From IMG/VR virus record IMGVR_UViG_3300028558_000791, positions 310,001 through 374,000 of that record: a stretch of 64,000 nucleotides of DNA. One strand, 5' to 3'. Positions 27,072 to 33,992 of this stretch are shown here, piece after piece. Every line of letters begins with the position of its first letter. Position 1 is the first letter of the stretch. Source of the stretch: a virus. The translations under genes and the position numbers were made by a program. The notes beneath the pieces were generated by a model that was given only the letters and a program-made list of their open reading frames with translations, made no database searches and was not told where the DNA came from.

Positions 27072-28598
27072 ATGGCAAAGATCATCATCAAAGGCAATAC
27101 CTCGCAAATTATCGAAGAGACGGATGTAGACCACATCTTAGCTCTCGATAAGCATTTGTCATTTTACGTAATAGGTGCCGAGCACACTGCCGCCTTCAAG
27201 GGATATCTAAATCGTGATGGAGACTGGGTCAAGTGGGATGGCTTCAAAAAGCTTCTCACGCCAACTTTACAGTTTCCTACTGGGTTAGTTGATCGTATCA
27301 AAGACTTCTATCAAGAGGCAAACAAACCACTTGAGATTCTAGATAAACGAACTAGTAAATCTGTCGGAAAGCCGCGTAATATTCTCGACAATTTGAAAAA
27401 GATTGGCAAACCGCCCTACCCCTATCAAACGGAAATTCTCGATGTCATTGACAAATATGATCGAGGAATTATTAAAGTAGCTACGGGTGGAGGAAAGTCT
27501 CTCATCGCTGCGCTCATTGCCGCAAAATTAGGAAAGAAGACGATCATCTATGTCATAGGTAAAGACCTACTTTACCAATTCCATGATTTCTTCACCCAGT
27601 GCTTTGATGAGCCTATTGGTATTATTGGTGACGGTCAATGTGTAATTCATGATATCAACATAGCAAGTGTCTGGACCATTGGTCAGGCTATTGGTATGAA
27701 GAAGAATGAAATCCTATTAGACTCTGACGATGATGAGAATCCACTTAACAAGGAGAAGTACACTAGCATTCTAAAAATGATGAAGGAGACTAAACTCCAC
27801 ATTATCGACGAGTGCCATATGTCAGCCTGCGAAACCATTCAACAGGTTTTCAAACACTCAGCATCAGAATACATCTACGGACTCAGCGGTTCTCCATGGC
27901 GTGATGACGGCGCTGACTTGATGATTGAGTCTATCCTTGGCAAATACATTGTCAACATTCCAGCTTCCCGCCTTATCAAAGAAGGCTACCTAGCTAAACC
28001 ATTTATCAAATTCAGAGTTACACCACCCTACCCATATGAATTAGAAAGACAATACCAATCCATATACAAAAAGTATGTAGTTGAGAATGATGTGCGTAAT
28101 GGTCTGGTTCTTGATGCCGCTAAAACATTAGTTGCCAAGGGATATCAAACGTTAGTTCTATTCAACAGCCTCAAGCATGGCAAGATTCTATACGATCTAT
28201 TCGAAGAACACATGACGTGCGCTTTGTTAGACGGATCGAATGACAAAGATGAAAGAGAAAAAGTCAAGAAAGACTTGATGAACCACAAAATTGATTGTGT
28301 TCTCGCCTCCCGCATCTTTGATATAGGCGTAGACATCCCTAGCCTGTCCGGCTTGGTAATCGCTTGTGGTGGCAAGTCTACTGTCAAGGCTTTGCAGAGA
28401 GTAGGTCGAGTTATCCGCAAGTATCCTGGCAAGAAGTTTGCAGTGATTATTGATTTTGCTGACCAAGCGCCATTCTTAGACAACCACTCTAAAATTAGGC
28501 ACCGCATCTATACGTCAGAAGATGGTTTTGATGTGGCCTGGCCAAAAGAAGTAAAGCAATCAAGGAAGAGAAAGAAGAAAGATGAGCAAGACGAATGA
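27072..28598 (+). CDS. SF2 helicase, UvsW-like
   Basis: This 508-residue protein carries superfamily 2 motifs in order: 'PPYPYQTEILDVI' (Q-type), 'VATGGGKS' Walker A with Lys142, 'LHIIDECHM' (Asp246 to His249, a DECH form of DEAD), 'GLSGSPWRDD' motif III, 'TLVLFNSLKHG' and 'DIGVDIPSLSGLVIA' plus 'ALQRVGRVIRKY' motifs V-VI. The first 110 residues form a separate N-terminal domain. UvsW-type helicases unwind branched DNA and resolve replication intermediates. A basic tail 'SRKRKKKDEQDE' overlaps the next gene. The ATG has an unusual leader with an inverted repeat. It begins a run of replication genes. Confidence 0.83.
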   Translation: MAKIIIKGNTSQIIEETDVDHILALDKHLSFYVIGAEHTAAFKGYLNRDGDWVKWDGFKKLLTPTLQFPTGLVDRIKDFYQEANKPLEILDKRTSKSVGKPRNILDNLKKIGKPPYPYQTEILDVIDKYDRGIIKVATGGGKSLIAALIAAKLGKKTIIYVIGKDLLYQFHDFFTQCFDEPIGIIGDGQCVIHDINIASVWTIGQAIGMKKNEILLDSDDDENPLNKEKYTSILKMMKETKLHIIDECHMSACETIQQVFKHSASEYIYGLSGSPWRDDGADLMIESILGKYIVNIPASRLIKEGYLAKPFIKFRVTPPYPYELERQYQSIYKKYVVENDVRNGLVLDAAKTLVAKGYQTLVLFNSLKHGKILYDLFEEHMTCALLDGSNDKDEREKVKKDLMNHKIDCVLASRIFDIGVDIPSLSGLVIACGGKSTVKALQRVGRVIRKYPGKKFAVIIDFADQAPFLDNHSKIRHRIYTSEDGFDVAWPKEVKQSRKRKKKDEQDE

Positions 28599-29184
28599 TG
28601 ATGGAGGCGATCTGACGCCCATTCCGAATGACAAATACAAAAAGTTCTTCGAAAAGTTTGCTGAGATTGAAACCCTGGATGTGTCGCAATGGAAGGTTGC
28701 TCACATCCTTGGTTATTTCTGCAAGAAGTATAAGCAGACTTATGGGATTGATTACTCCTGGAAGTTCAATAATCAAAGCCCCAATAAGTCCTTCGAGGTT
28801 TGGCAAGCCAATACATTAGCGGCCAAGTTATCTGCCAATCCCAAGATTCTACGAGACTACATAGACTGGGTATACACTAACTATGTGCCCAAAACTAAGG
28901 CTCGTTTCCGTTCAGTTTCTTTCATTACCAAGGATGAGATTGTTCAAGACTACAAGATGAATGTACTGCTAGCAGGACAGAAGAATCTTCAGGTAGATCG
29001 TTCAACTCAACTGCCACCAAACTACATTGAGATTATGAAAGAGATTGGCGGGGTCAATGTCTCCAGTTATGGAGACTTGGCGTTCTTATCACACATGGAT
29101 CCAATGCCAGATAATCTAGCCAAGGCATTAGAGAAGCTTGCTGAGTTTGGATTGGACCAAGCTGTATTGAAGAGGATTGTATGA
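28582..29184 (+). CDS. Hypothetical protein of the replication block
   Basis: A 200-residue mostly helical protein with no recognised domain. It overlaps the helicase end by 17 bases and ends in a four-base overlap with the next gene. The middle holds 'KILRDYIDWVYTNYVPK' and the C-terminus repeats Leu/Ala helix heptads ('NLAKALEKLAEFGLDQAVL'). Its position between a branched-DNA helicase and a DnaC-like loader suggests a replication accessory role, but nothing in the sequence proves it. Confidence 0.65.
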   Translation: MSKTNDDGGDLTPIPNDKYKKFFEKFAEIETLDVSQWKVAHILGYFCKKYKQTYGIDYSWKFNNQSPNKSFEVWQANTLAAKLSANPKILRDYIDWVYTNYVPKTKARFRSVSFITKDEIVQDYKMNVLLAGQKNLQVDRSTQLPPNYIEIMKEIGGVNVSSYGDLAFLSHMDPMPDNLAKALEKLAEFGLDQAVLKRIV

Positions 29185-29669
29185 ACACTGGACCACTATT
29201 TCTGATAAACAAAGACCAACACGTCAAGTGCTTCTTACGAAGCGGAATGGTGCTTGAAGGAATCGTGGAAGAATACACGATGTCTCAGGTTGTATTGCGA
29301 TCATTAAGCGACGGAAGCTTAATCATTATACATCATCCTGGCGAAGATATAGTGCTGACCAAGGTTATGCCAGACGTTGTGGCACAGGAAGTCCCAGTTC
29401 AGCCAAAAGCTCCAGTAATTCCTAATGACAATCCTGTCAAAGAAAAGCTACAGGAAGTATTGCAAACTGAGGATCCTGAGCTTCAAAAACTAAGCATTGA
29501 AGAACTACGTCAACTAGTTCAAGAGCAGGATAGGCAAATCATTGCTCAGAAAAGAAGAGAACATTTTGGGTCACCCGGTAATGCTAAGATGACCAAATAT
29601 AGTTCACCATACCAGCCAGGGAAGATCCCTTCTTGGGCTTATGGACGTCCGCCTCGTAAGGGAGAATAA
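29181..29669 (+). CDS. Sm-like N-terminal domain with helical C-terminal tail
   Basis: In this 162-residue protein the first 65 residues match the Sm/Hfq strand pattern: 'KDQHVKCFLRSGMVLEGIVE' gives strands 1-2, 'QVVLRSLSDGSLIIIHHPGE' strands 3-4, then 'DIVLTKV'. A helical stretch from about residue 90 ('LQKLSIEELRQLVQEQDRQI') follows, then a disordered basic end. Sm-type rings bind RNA; this is inference from the pattern. It is the best of the four Sm-like candidates here. It overlaps the upstream gene by four bases and the loader gene by one base. Confidence 0.62.
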   Translation: MNTGPLFLINKDQHVKCFLRSGMVLEGIVEEYTMSQVVLRSLSDGSLIIIHHPGEDIVLTKVMPDVVAQEVPVQPKAPVIPNDNPVKEKLQEVLQTEDPELQKLSIEELRQLVQEQDRQIIAQKRREHFGSPGNAKMTKYSSPYQPGKIPSWAYGRPPRKGE

Positions 29670-30379
29670 TGGAACCTATTGATTTTATCAGAAGCCGAGC
29701 CCTCAATAACATCCCTGCCAAGAAGCTCCAGGAAGAACTTGACGCCATCAATGCGAGTTCTGATTCAATAGAGGTAAAGCATGTCAAGCTTATCGCAACC
29801 AATAGGTATGCGGAAAGCAACATTCCTATCGAGTATTGGAAACTCAAGATGGAAAAAGACTTCGTTGGAGATCCTCGTCTCAAACAGAAGTATGGCGAGT
29901 ACATTGCTGACCTAAAGCTTTCCCATCAGAGTGGCTCGTCTTTCTGTTTAGCGGGCGGGCATGGTGTTGGTAAAACAATGACCATGGCCTGTATTCTAAA
30001 GAAGGCAAGTCAAAAGGGCTATTCGTGTCTCTATACAACTCTTAGTGATATTGTCAGTGTACTGATTCAAGCTCCGCCAGAGGATAGATTCCTGGCTCGC
30101 CAAGAGCTTATCAAGGTAGATTTCCTAGTCATTGATGAGTTTGATCCTAGATTTATGGCTTCAGAGAATGCAGCCGATCTATATGCAAGAACATTAGAAA
30201 GTATCTTCCGTACTCGTAGCTCTAATAAGCAGCCCACATTAATGTGCACTAATAGTCCAAACGTGGTAGAGAGCTTCCATGGCTCATTGAAGGCTAGCAT
30301 CAATAGCTTGATGAAGGGATACATCAAGGTGTTTCCTGTGTTGGGTGAAGATATTAGACAGCAGCGGGGTGTTAAATGA
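29669..30379 (+). CDS. DnaC/IstB-like AAA+ helicase loader
   Basis: This 236-residue ATPase has Walker A 'GGHGVGKT' (Lys102) and Walker B 'FLVIDEFD' (about 152-159), with 'LMCTNSPNVVESF' as the sensor-1 region and 'IRQQRG' at the end as a likely arginine region. The N-terminal 80 residues are the helical part that normally contacts the replicative helicase. Its stop overlaps the DnaB-like gene (ATGA), a strong context for a loader-helicase pair. It should load the helicase onto single-stranded DNA at the phage origin or forks. Confidence 0.8.
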   Translation: MEPIDFIRSRALNNIPAKKLQEELDAINASSDSIEVKHVKLIATNRYAESNIPIEYWKLKMEKDFVGDPRLKQKYGEYIADLKLSHQSGSSFCLAGGHGVGKTMTMACILKKASQKGYSCLYTTLSDIVSVLIQAPPEDRFLARQELIKVDFLVIDEFDPRFMASENAADLYARTLESIFRTRSSNKQPTLMCTNSPNVVESFHGSLKASINSLMKGYIKVFPVLGEDIRQQRGVK

Positions 30380-31785
30380 GTTTCGACGATTTGGAAATGA
30401 GAGTTCTCAAGACCATTACAACAAACAAAAAGTTTGGTCTTGATTTCGCCAATGAAAATGACCCTAAGCTATTCTCGGGTGAGTTGTGGAATTTTGCCAA
30501 TGTAGTAATTGGATACATCAAAACTCACAAAGACCTACCCACTATTCGTGTAATCAACGAAAAGCTATCTAAAGGCAACAACGAAAACTTACTCAAGAAG
30601 ATCAACTCAGTTTGGGAAAGCCTTCAAAAGGTTCAAGCTGATGATAAAGAGTATAAGCACGATCTAGAAAAGATGAAGAAGCGCTTTGCTGAAAAGGCGC
30701 TTATCGATACTAGCGGTATGCTAGGCAAACTAGAGCCTGGTAACATTGATGTTGGTAAAGCAGTTGTTGAATTGCAAAAAACCATTCAATCTATCAAGGG
30801 CCTAAGTCAGACTCGTACGTTCGAGCGTAGAACGCTTAAAGACGATGTGCCATTCTTCCGTGATGAGTACAACGCTAAACTACAAGATCCAAACTTTGAT
30901 GCTGGCATTAAGACTGGATATTCATTCCTTGACCACGTTACTGATGGTTTACGTGGCGGGGAGCTGTTGCTTATCGGTGGTGAGTCTGGTGCTGGTAAGT
31001 CCATGCTTCTAATGAATATGGCGATACAGATTTGGTTGGGCGAAAACAATATCGATATGACGGAGAACTTTTTGCCGGGCAACAACGTCATGTATTTCTC
31101 ATTGGAAATGCCATTCAAGCCTTGCCGTAACCGTGTGCTTGGTAGGTTGTCATCTAATCCAACTAAGTTGATTCGTACGGCCAAGCTGAATAACGAAGAA
31201 GCGGCCAAGCTGAAGAAGGTTTTGAAATTCGTTGGCAACTACCCGAATCAGTTCGAGGTCATTGACATCCCTCGTGGTGCCACCATGGAGAGCCTAGAAC
31301 TAATTTTTGAAGAAGCCAAAGTCATGTATGACCCAAAGGTCATTGTCATCGACTACCTCGGTCTAATGGACTATGAGGGCGGCAAGGAGATGGACGACTG
31401 GCTCAAGCTAGGAAAGATAGCAGAACGTATCCACGAGTTCGCTCGTGTCCATGGCGTAACTGTTCTAAGTGCTGTCCAGCTCAATCGTTCCAAAGGAGCC
31501 AAGGAAGAGGACAAGATTGGTTTACATCGTATTGGTCGTTCCGCTTTGATTATGACTAATGCTAACATTGCCATTCAAATTGAGACTAGAGCTAACGAGA
31601 AAAACTTCCCAGATATGAAGTACCATGTCATCAAGAACCGTGACGGTGAACTGGGTGATGGTCGATTGATCAAGAACCTGGCCTGTGGTACCCTTTTAGA
31701 CGAAAAAACTGAGGAAGATCCTACTACTTTCGAGATGCGTGACCCTGATGATATTTCAGAAAAGATTGAATTATTAGACATATAA
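30376..31785 (+). CDS. DnaB-like replicative helicase
   Basis: The 469-residue protein has a helical N-terminal domain (about 1-150) and a RecA-like motor domain beginning 'GIKTGYSFLDHVTDGLRGGE'. Walker A is 'IGGESGAGKS' (Lys208), 'NVMYFSLEMPFKPCRNR' is the H1a region, 'VIVIDYLGLMDYEGGKE' is Walker B and 'TVLSAVQLNRSKG' a DnaB motif. These match the DnaB/RepA hexameric helicase family that unwinds duplex DNA 5' to 3'. It follows its putative loader. The C-terminus is acidic. The gene ends in tandem stops (TAA TAG). Confidence 0.83.
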   Translation: MSFDDLEMRVLKTITTNKKFGLDFANENDPKLFSGELWNFANVVIGYIKTHKDLPTIRVINEKLSKGNNENLLKKINSVWESLQKVQADDKEYKHDLEKMKKRFAEKALIDTSGMLGKLEPGNIDVGKAVVELQKTIQSIKGLSQTRTFERRTLKDDVPFFRDEYNAKLQDPNFDAGIKTGYSFLDHVTDGLRGGELLLIGGESGAGKSMLLMNMAIQIWLGENNIDMTENFLPGNNVMYFSLEMPFKPCRNRVLGRLSSNPTKLIRTAKLNNEEAAKLKKVLKFVGNYPNQFEVIDIPRGATMESLELIFEEAKVMYDPKVIVIDYLGLMDYEGGKEMDDWLKLGKIAERIHEFARVHGVTVLSAVQLNRSKGAKEEDKIGLHRIGRSALIMTNANIAIQIETRANEKNFPDMKYHVIKNRDGELGDGRLIKNLACGTLLDEKTEEDPTTFEMRDPDDISEKIELLDI

Positions 31786-31796
31786 TAGAGGTCAAA

Positions 31797-31970
31797 ATGC
31801 AGGACAAAGTAGTGGCGGAAGCCGTCAGAATAGAGTACGAAGAAAAGACCGGAAAGCTGTATATTGTTTTCGAGGTCAAGGACGAAAAGTACAAACAAGA
31901 CATCAAAGCTAATTGGACAAAAGATATAGAATATAAACTAGTAGATAAGTTTTTAGTGCAAGGTGACTAA
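31797..31970 (+). CDS. Small hypothetical protein (57 residues)
   Basis: The short frame begins at an ATG preceded by AGAGGTCAAA and ends in a stop overlapping the next ATG (TAATG). The product is charged, opening 'MQDKVVAEAVRIEYEEKTGK' and ending 'DKFLVQGD', with an alternating beta pattern. It fills the gap behind the helicase gene, has a good ribosome site and a coupled neighbour, so it is likely real. Function unknown. Confidence 0.6.
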   Translation: MQDKVVAEAVRIEYEEKTGKLYIVFEVKDEKYKQDIKANWTKDIEYKLVDKFLVQGD

Positions 31971-32317
31971 TGAACATAATCCAGATAGAAAATTTGAGGG
32001 CCCTAATCGATTTACAGTATCCTCACATTTGTATATACGAAGGGGACTTTAGACAATTTATGAATATACCTTGGGAGGCAAAACGCTTCTATCCGCTTCG
32101 AACACGAGGTGGCTGGTATGAGAAAAAGGGGTTCTTTCACAATGGTAGAACAACAGTCTGGGCAACTCTTAGCATGAAACAGAATCACATTAAGATTGCA
32201 GACAAAGAGATTCCAACTCTAACTTCAGGCGCCCACTGGACAAAGGATTTTTCTTTTGAAGAAGCAGGAAGTGCCGATGTCATTCGAAGGATGATGAAAC
32301 TAAAGGCTTTCTGGTAA
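31970..32317 (+). CDS. Hypothetical protein
   Basis: A 115-residue protein rich in aromatic and basic residues, such as 'AKRFYPLRTRGGWYEKKGFF' in the middle, which looks like beta hairpins. No recognised motif. The ATG overlaps the previous stop by one base (TAATG). It is followed by a zinc-ribbon gene. Confidence 0.65.
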   Translation: MNIIQIENLRALIDLQYPHICIYEGDFRQFMNIPWEAKRFYPLRTRGGWYEKKGFFHNGRTTVWATLSMKQNHIKIADKEIPTLTSGAHWTKDFSFEEAGSADVIRRMMKLKAFW

Positions 32318-32326
32318 GAGGACAAT

Positions 32327-32635
32327 ATGCCAACATATGAACATAGATGCGATACGTGTAAACATGAGTGGGAAGCTGATTATTCAATCAAAGCTGATCC
32401 ACCAAAAGAATGCCCTGAGTGTAAAGCCGAGACAGTTACTCGTCTTATCTCTGGCGCTCCAAGGGGAGTAGTTGAATTATATGGCCAAGACCTAGTTGAT
32501 AAGATTAAGTCTGATGCTAAGAAAACTAAAGCCGAAGCTGCAAAAGATGAAAAGGTATATGCTAACCTTCTAGGTGAAGACAGATACCAGAGCATGCAGA
32601 CACAGATAGACCGAAACAAACGCGAGCGCCGATGA
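32327..32635 (+). CDS. FmdB-like zinc-ribbon protein
   Basis: A 102-residue protein with the FmdB signature: 'MPTYEHRCDTCKHEWEA', then 'CPECKAETVTRLISGAPRG'. The two CxxC pairs should hold one zinc. A helical, Lys-rich tail of about 50 residues follows. FmdB-type proteins are small putative regulators, and their function is poorly known. AGAGG precedes the ATG. Another, shorter zinc ribbon of the same type is at 32866. Confidence 0.75.
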   Translation: MPTYEHRCDTCKHEWEADYSIKADPPKECPECKAETVTRLISGAPRGVVELYGQDLVDKIKSDAKKTKAEAAKDEKVYANLLGEDRYQSMQTQIDRNKRERR

Positions 32636-32859
32636 ATGCATCTCGCCGTGTCCAGTTATCCGCTAGCATGTTAGCCTGTAACTATATTGTTAAGAAATTA
32701 TTGATGAGAATTGCCGAAGTGGAGTCCGATACGGAAACTTCTTTAGATGACAAGGTTTCTCAAATCAAAAACATTAAGGACGAAATAACGAAAGTTGGCA
32801 CGGAAATTGACAGCATAAAAAAAGAGATTACATTGCTAAATGCATATAACGTAAATTGA
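32632..32859 (+). CDS. Small coiled-coil protein
   Basis: A 75-residue protein overlapping the zinc-ribbon gene by four bases. The last 40 residues follow a heptad pattern ('DDKVSQIKNIKDEITKVGTE') typical of a coiled coil, so it probably forms oligomers. No family is recognised. Confidence 0.6.
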   Translation: MNASRRVQLSASMLACNYIVKKLLMRIAEVESDTETSLDDKVSQIKNIKDEITKVGTEIDSIKKEITLLNAYNVN

Positions 32860-32865
32860 GGATAA

Positions 32866-33060
32866 ATGCCTACGTACCTGTATGAGTGCTCCGTTCATGG
32901 AGAGTTTGAACATCAACATTCAATAAATGATCAGTTAGAGTGTTGCCCTAAGTGCCAGGCGGAAACCCCTCCAGTGGAAACGAAGGTCAAGAGGCTAATT
33001 GCTGGCGGTAGTGGCTTCATACTAAATGGGAGTGGTTGGGCCAAAGACAACTATAGCTAA
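32866..33060 (+). CDS. Short FmdB-like zinc ribbon
   Basis: A 64-residue protein opening 'MPTYLYECSVHGEFEH', parallel to the first FmdB-like gene, with 'CCPKCQAE' as the second half and 'KVKRLIAGGSGF' next. In the first ribbon half the second Cys is replaced (C-x-x-H in 'ECSVHG'), so zinc would be held by Cys3His-type ligands. GAGGATAA precedes the ATG. It lacks the helical tail of its paralogue. Confidence 0.66.
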   Translation: MPTYLYECSVHGEFEHQHSINDQLECCPKCQAETPPVETKVKRLIAGGSGFILNGSGWAKDNYS

Positions 33061-33061
33061 C

Positions 33062-33208
33062 ATGAAACACAACGGCAGGGGCAGCGATAAACATAAACTG
33101 GAGCAGGTGATCGAGCTGCTCAAATTCGCTTTGACTCTTGACGATGAAGAGATAATGAAGTCCACCGTTGAATCTGTTATTGAGATTCTTGAAGAAGAAA
33201 TTAAGTAA
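33062..33208 (+). CDS. Small helical protein (48 residues)
   Basis: The ATG at 33062 directly follows the zinc-ribbon stop. The product opens 'MKHNGRGSDKHKLEQVIELL' and continues as acidic helix to 'EILEEEIK'. An in-frame ATG at 33026 would overlap the upstream gene. No clear ribosome site is present for either. Likely a small binding protein; low certainty. Confidence 0.45.
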   Translation: MKHNGRGSDKHKLEQVIELLKFALTLDDEEIMKSTVESVIEILEEEIK

Positions 33209-33244
33209 GTGAATCGTTACCTTGTAATGTATGAAGACCTAATT

Positions 33245-33275
33245 TTGTAAGCCCGTATCAATAACAGAGTATACT
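33245..33275 (+). promoter_or_regulatory. Possible promoter before the sigma-factor gene
   Basis: TATACT at 33270-33275 is a good -10 match in a 97-base gap. The best upstream match is TTGTAA at 33245-33250, 19 bases away, which is long. Position before a sigma gene supports a promoter, but the -35 is weak. Confidence 0.35.
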
Positions 33276-33305
33276 ATTACTTTCGACTAAAGTGAGAAGA
33301 ATAAA

Positions 33306-33935
33306 ATGCTGACAGACCAAGAAGCACATGACCTGATGGTTAAGTTTATCGACCTTAGAACCCAGTTTTCCGAAACTGGAGATTCTAAGATTGAGGCTCA
33401 ACTGAAGCGTCATGAACAAGAGTGCATTGAGAAATTTCGATATCTAGTAACCATGAAAACTGGCCGCTATAAGGCGTTCAGTAATTATGAAGATTTGAAT
33501 CAAGAGGGCTTCGAAGCTCTGATCAAAGCAATGAAAACCTTTAAGCCAAACAAGGGTTCGTTTTTTGCGTGGGCGCACAATTACATTGGTACTCGTATTT
33601 CGAGAAGTGCCAATTTGCACACGACAATTCGTTTTCCATTAAAGGTTGCTAAGGCCAATACCCCACACAAGGAATCTGTAATGCCTGTGCAGGTAGAGGA
33701 ACGCTATTGCCCTGATAAGGAGCTTGAGGAATCTCAAACCACTCATGCCATTCAAGATGCTCTTTCTGTCCTAACCAAAGAACAGAAGGAGATTATTAAC
33801 CTGGCATATGGCTTTGATGGTGACAAGCCTATGTCCATTAACAAGATATGTAAGAAACTAAACATATCTCGATTGAGCTGTATCAAAACGATTAACAGCG
33901 CTCTTTCTTCGATGAAAGAAAACATCAAAATTTAA
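33306..33935 (+). CDS. Sigma-70-family RNA polymerase sigma factor
   Basis: The 209-residue protein has sigma region 2 in 'NYEDLNQEGFEALIKAMKTF' and 'GSFFAWAHNYIGTRISR' (about 57-100), with the polymerase-binding helix and the -10 reading face. Region 4 is the C-terminal 'LTKEQKEIINLAYGFDGD' to 'INKICKKLNISRLSC', a helix-turn-helix for the -35 element. Regions 1 and 3 are short or missing, like ECF-type or phage sigmas. It probably redirects host polymerase to phage genes at a later stage. A nearly promoterless gap with TATACT precedes it. Confidence 0.8.
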   Translation: MLTDQEAHDLMVKFIDLRTQFSETGDSKIEAQLKRHEQECIEKFRYLVTMKTGRYKAFSNYEDLNQEGFEALIKAMKTFKPNKGSFFAWAHNYIGTRISRSANLHTTIRFPLKVAKANTPHKESVMPVQVEERYCPDKELEESQTTHAIQDALSVLTKEQKEIINLAYGFDGDKPMSINKICKKLNISRLSCIKTINSALSSMKENIKI

Positions 33936-33992
33936 CCGTCTACTGTATCTACAATATAGGGACTTTAACTTAATTCCTCTAAAGGATGGATT

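Noticed and set aside
33209-33305. A possible tRNA in the longest gap of the rightward block
   Set aside because: No cloverleaf pairing or TTCGA-type arm could be found; none was found in the other gaps.
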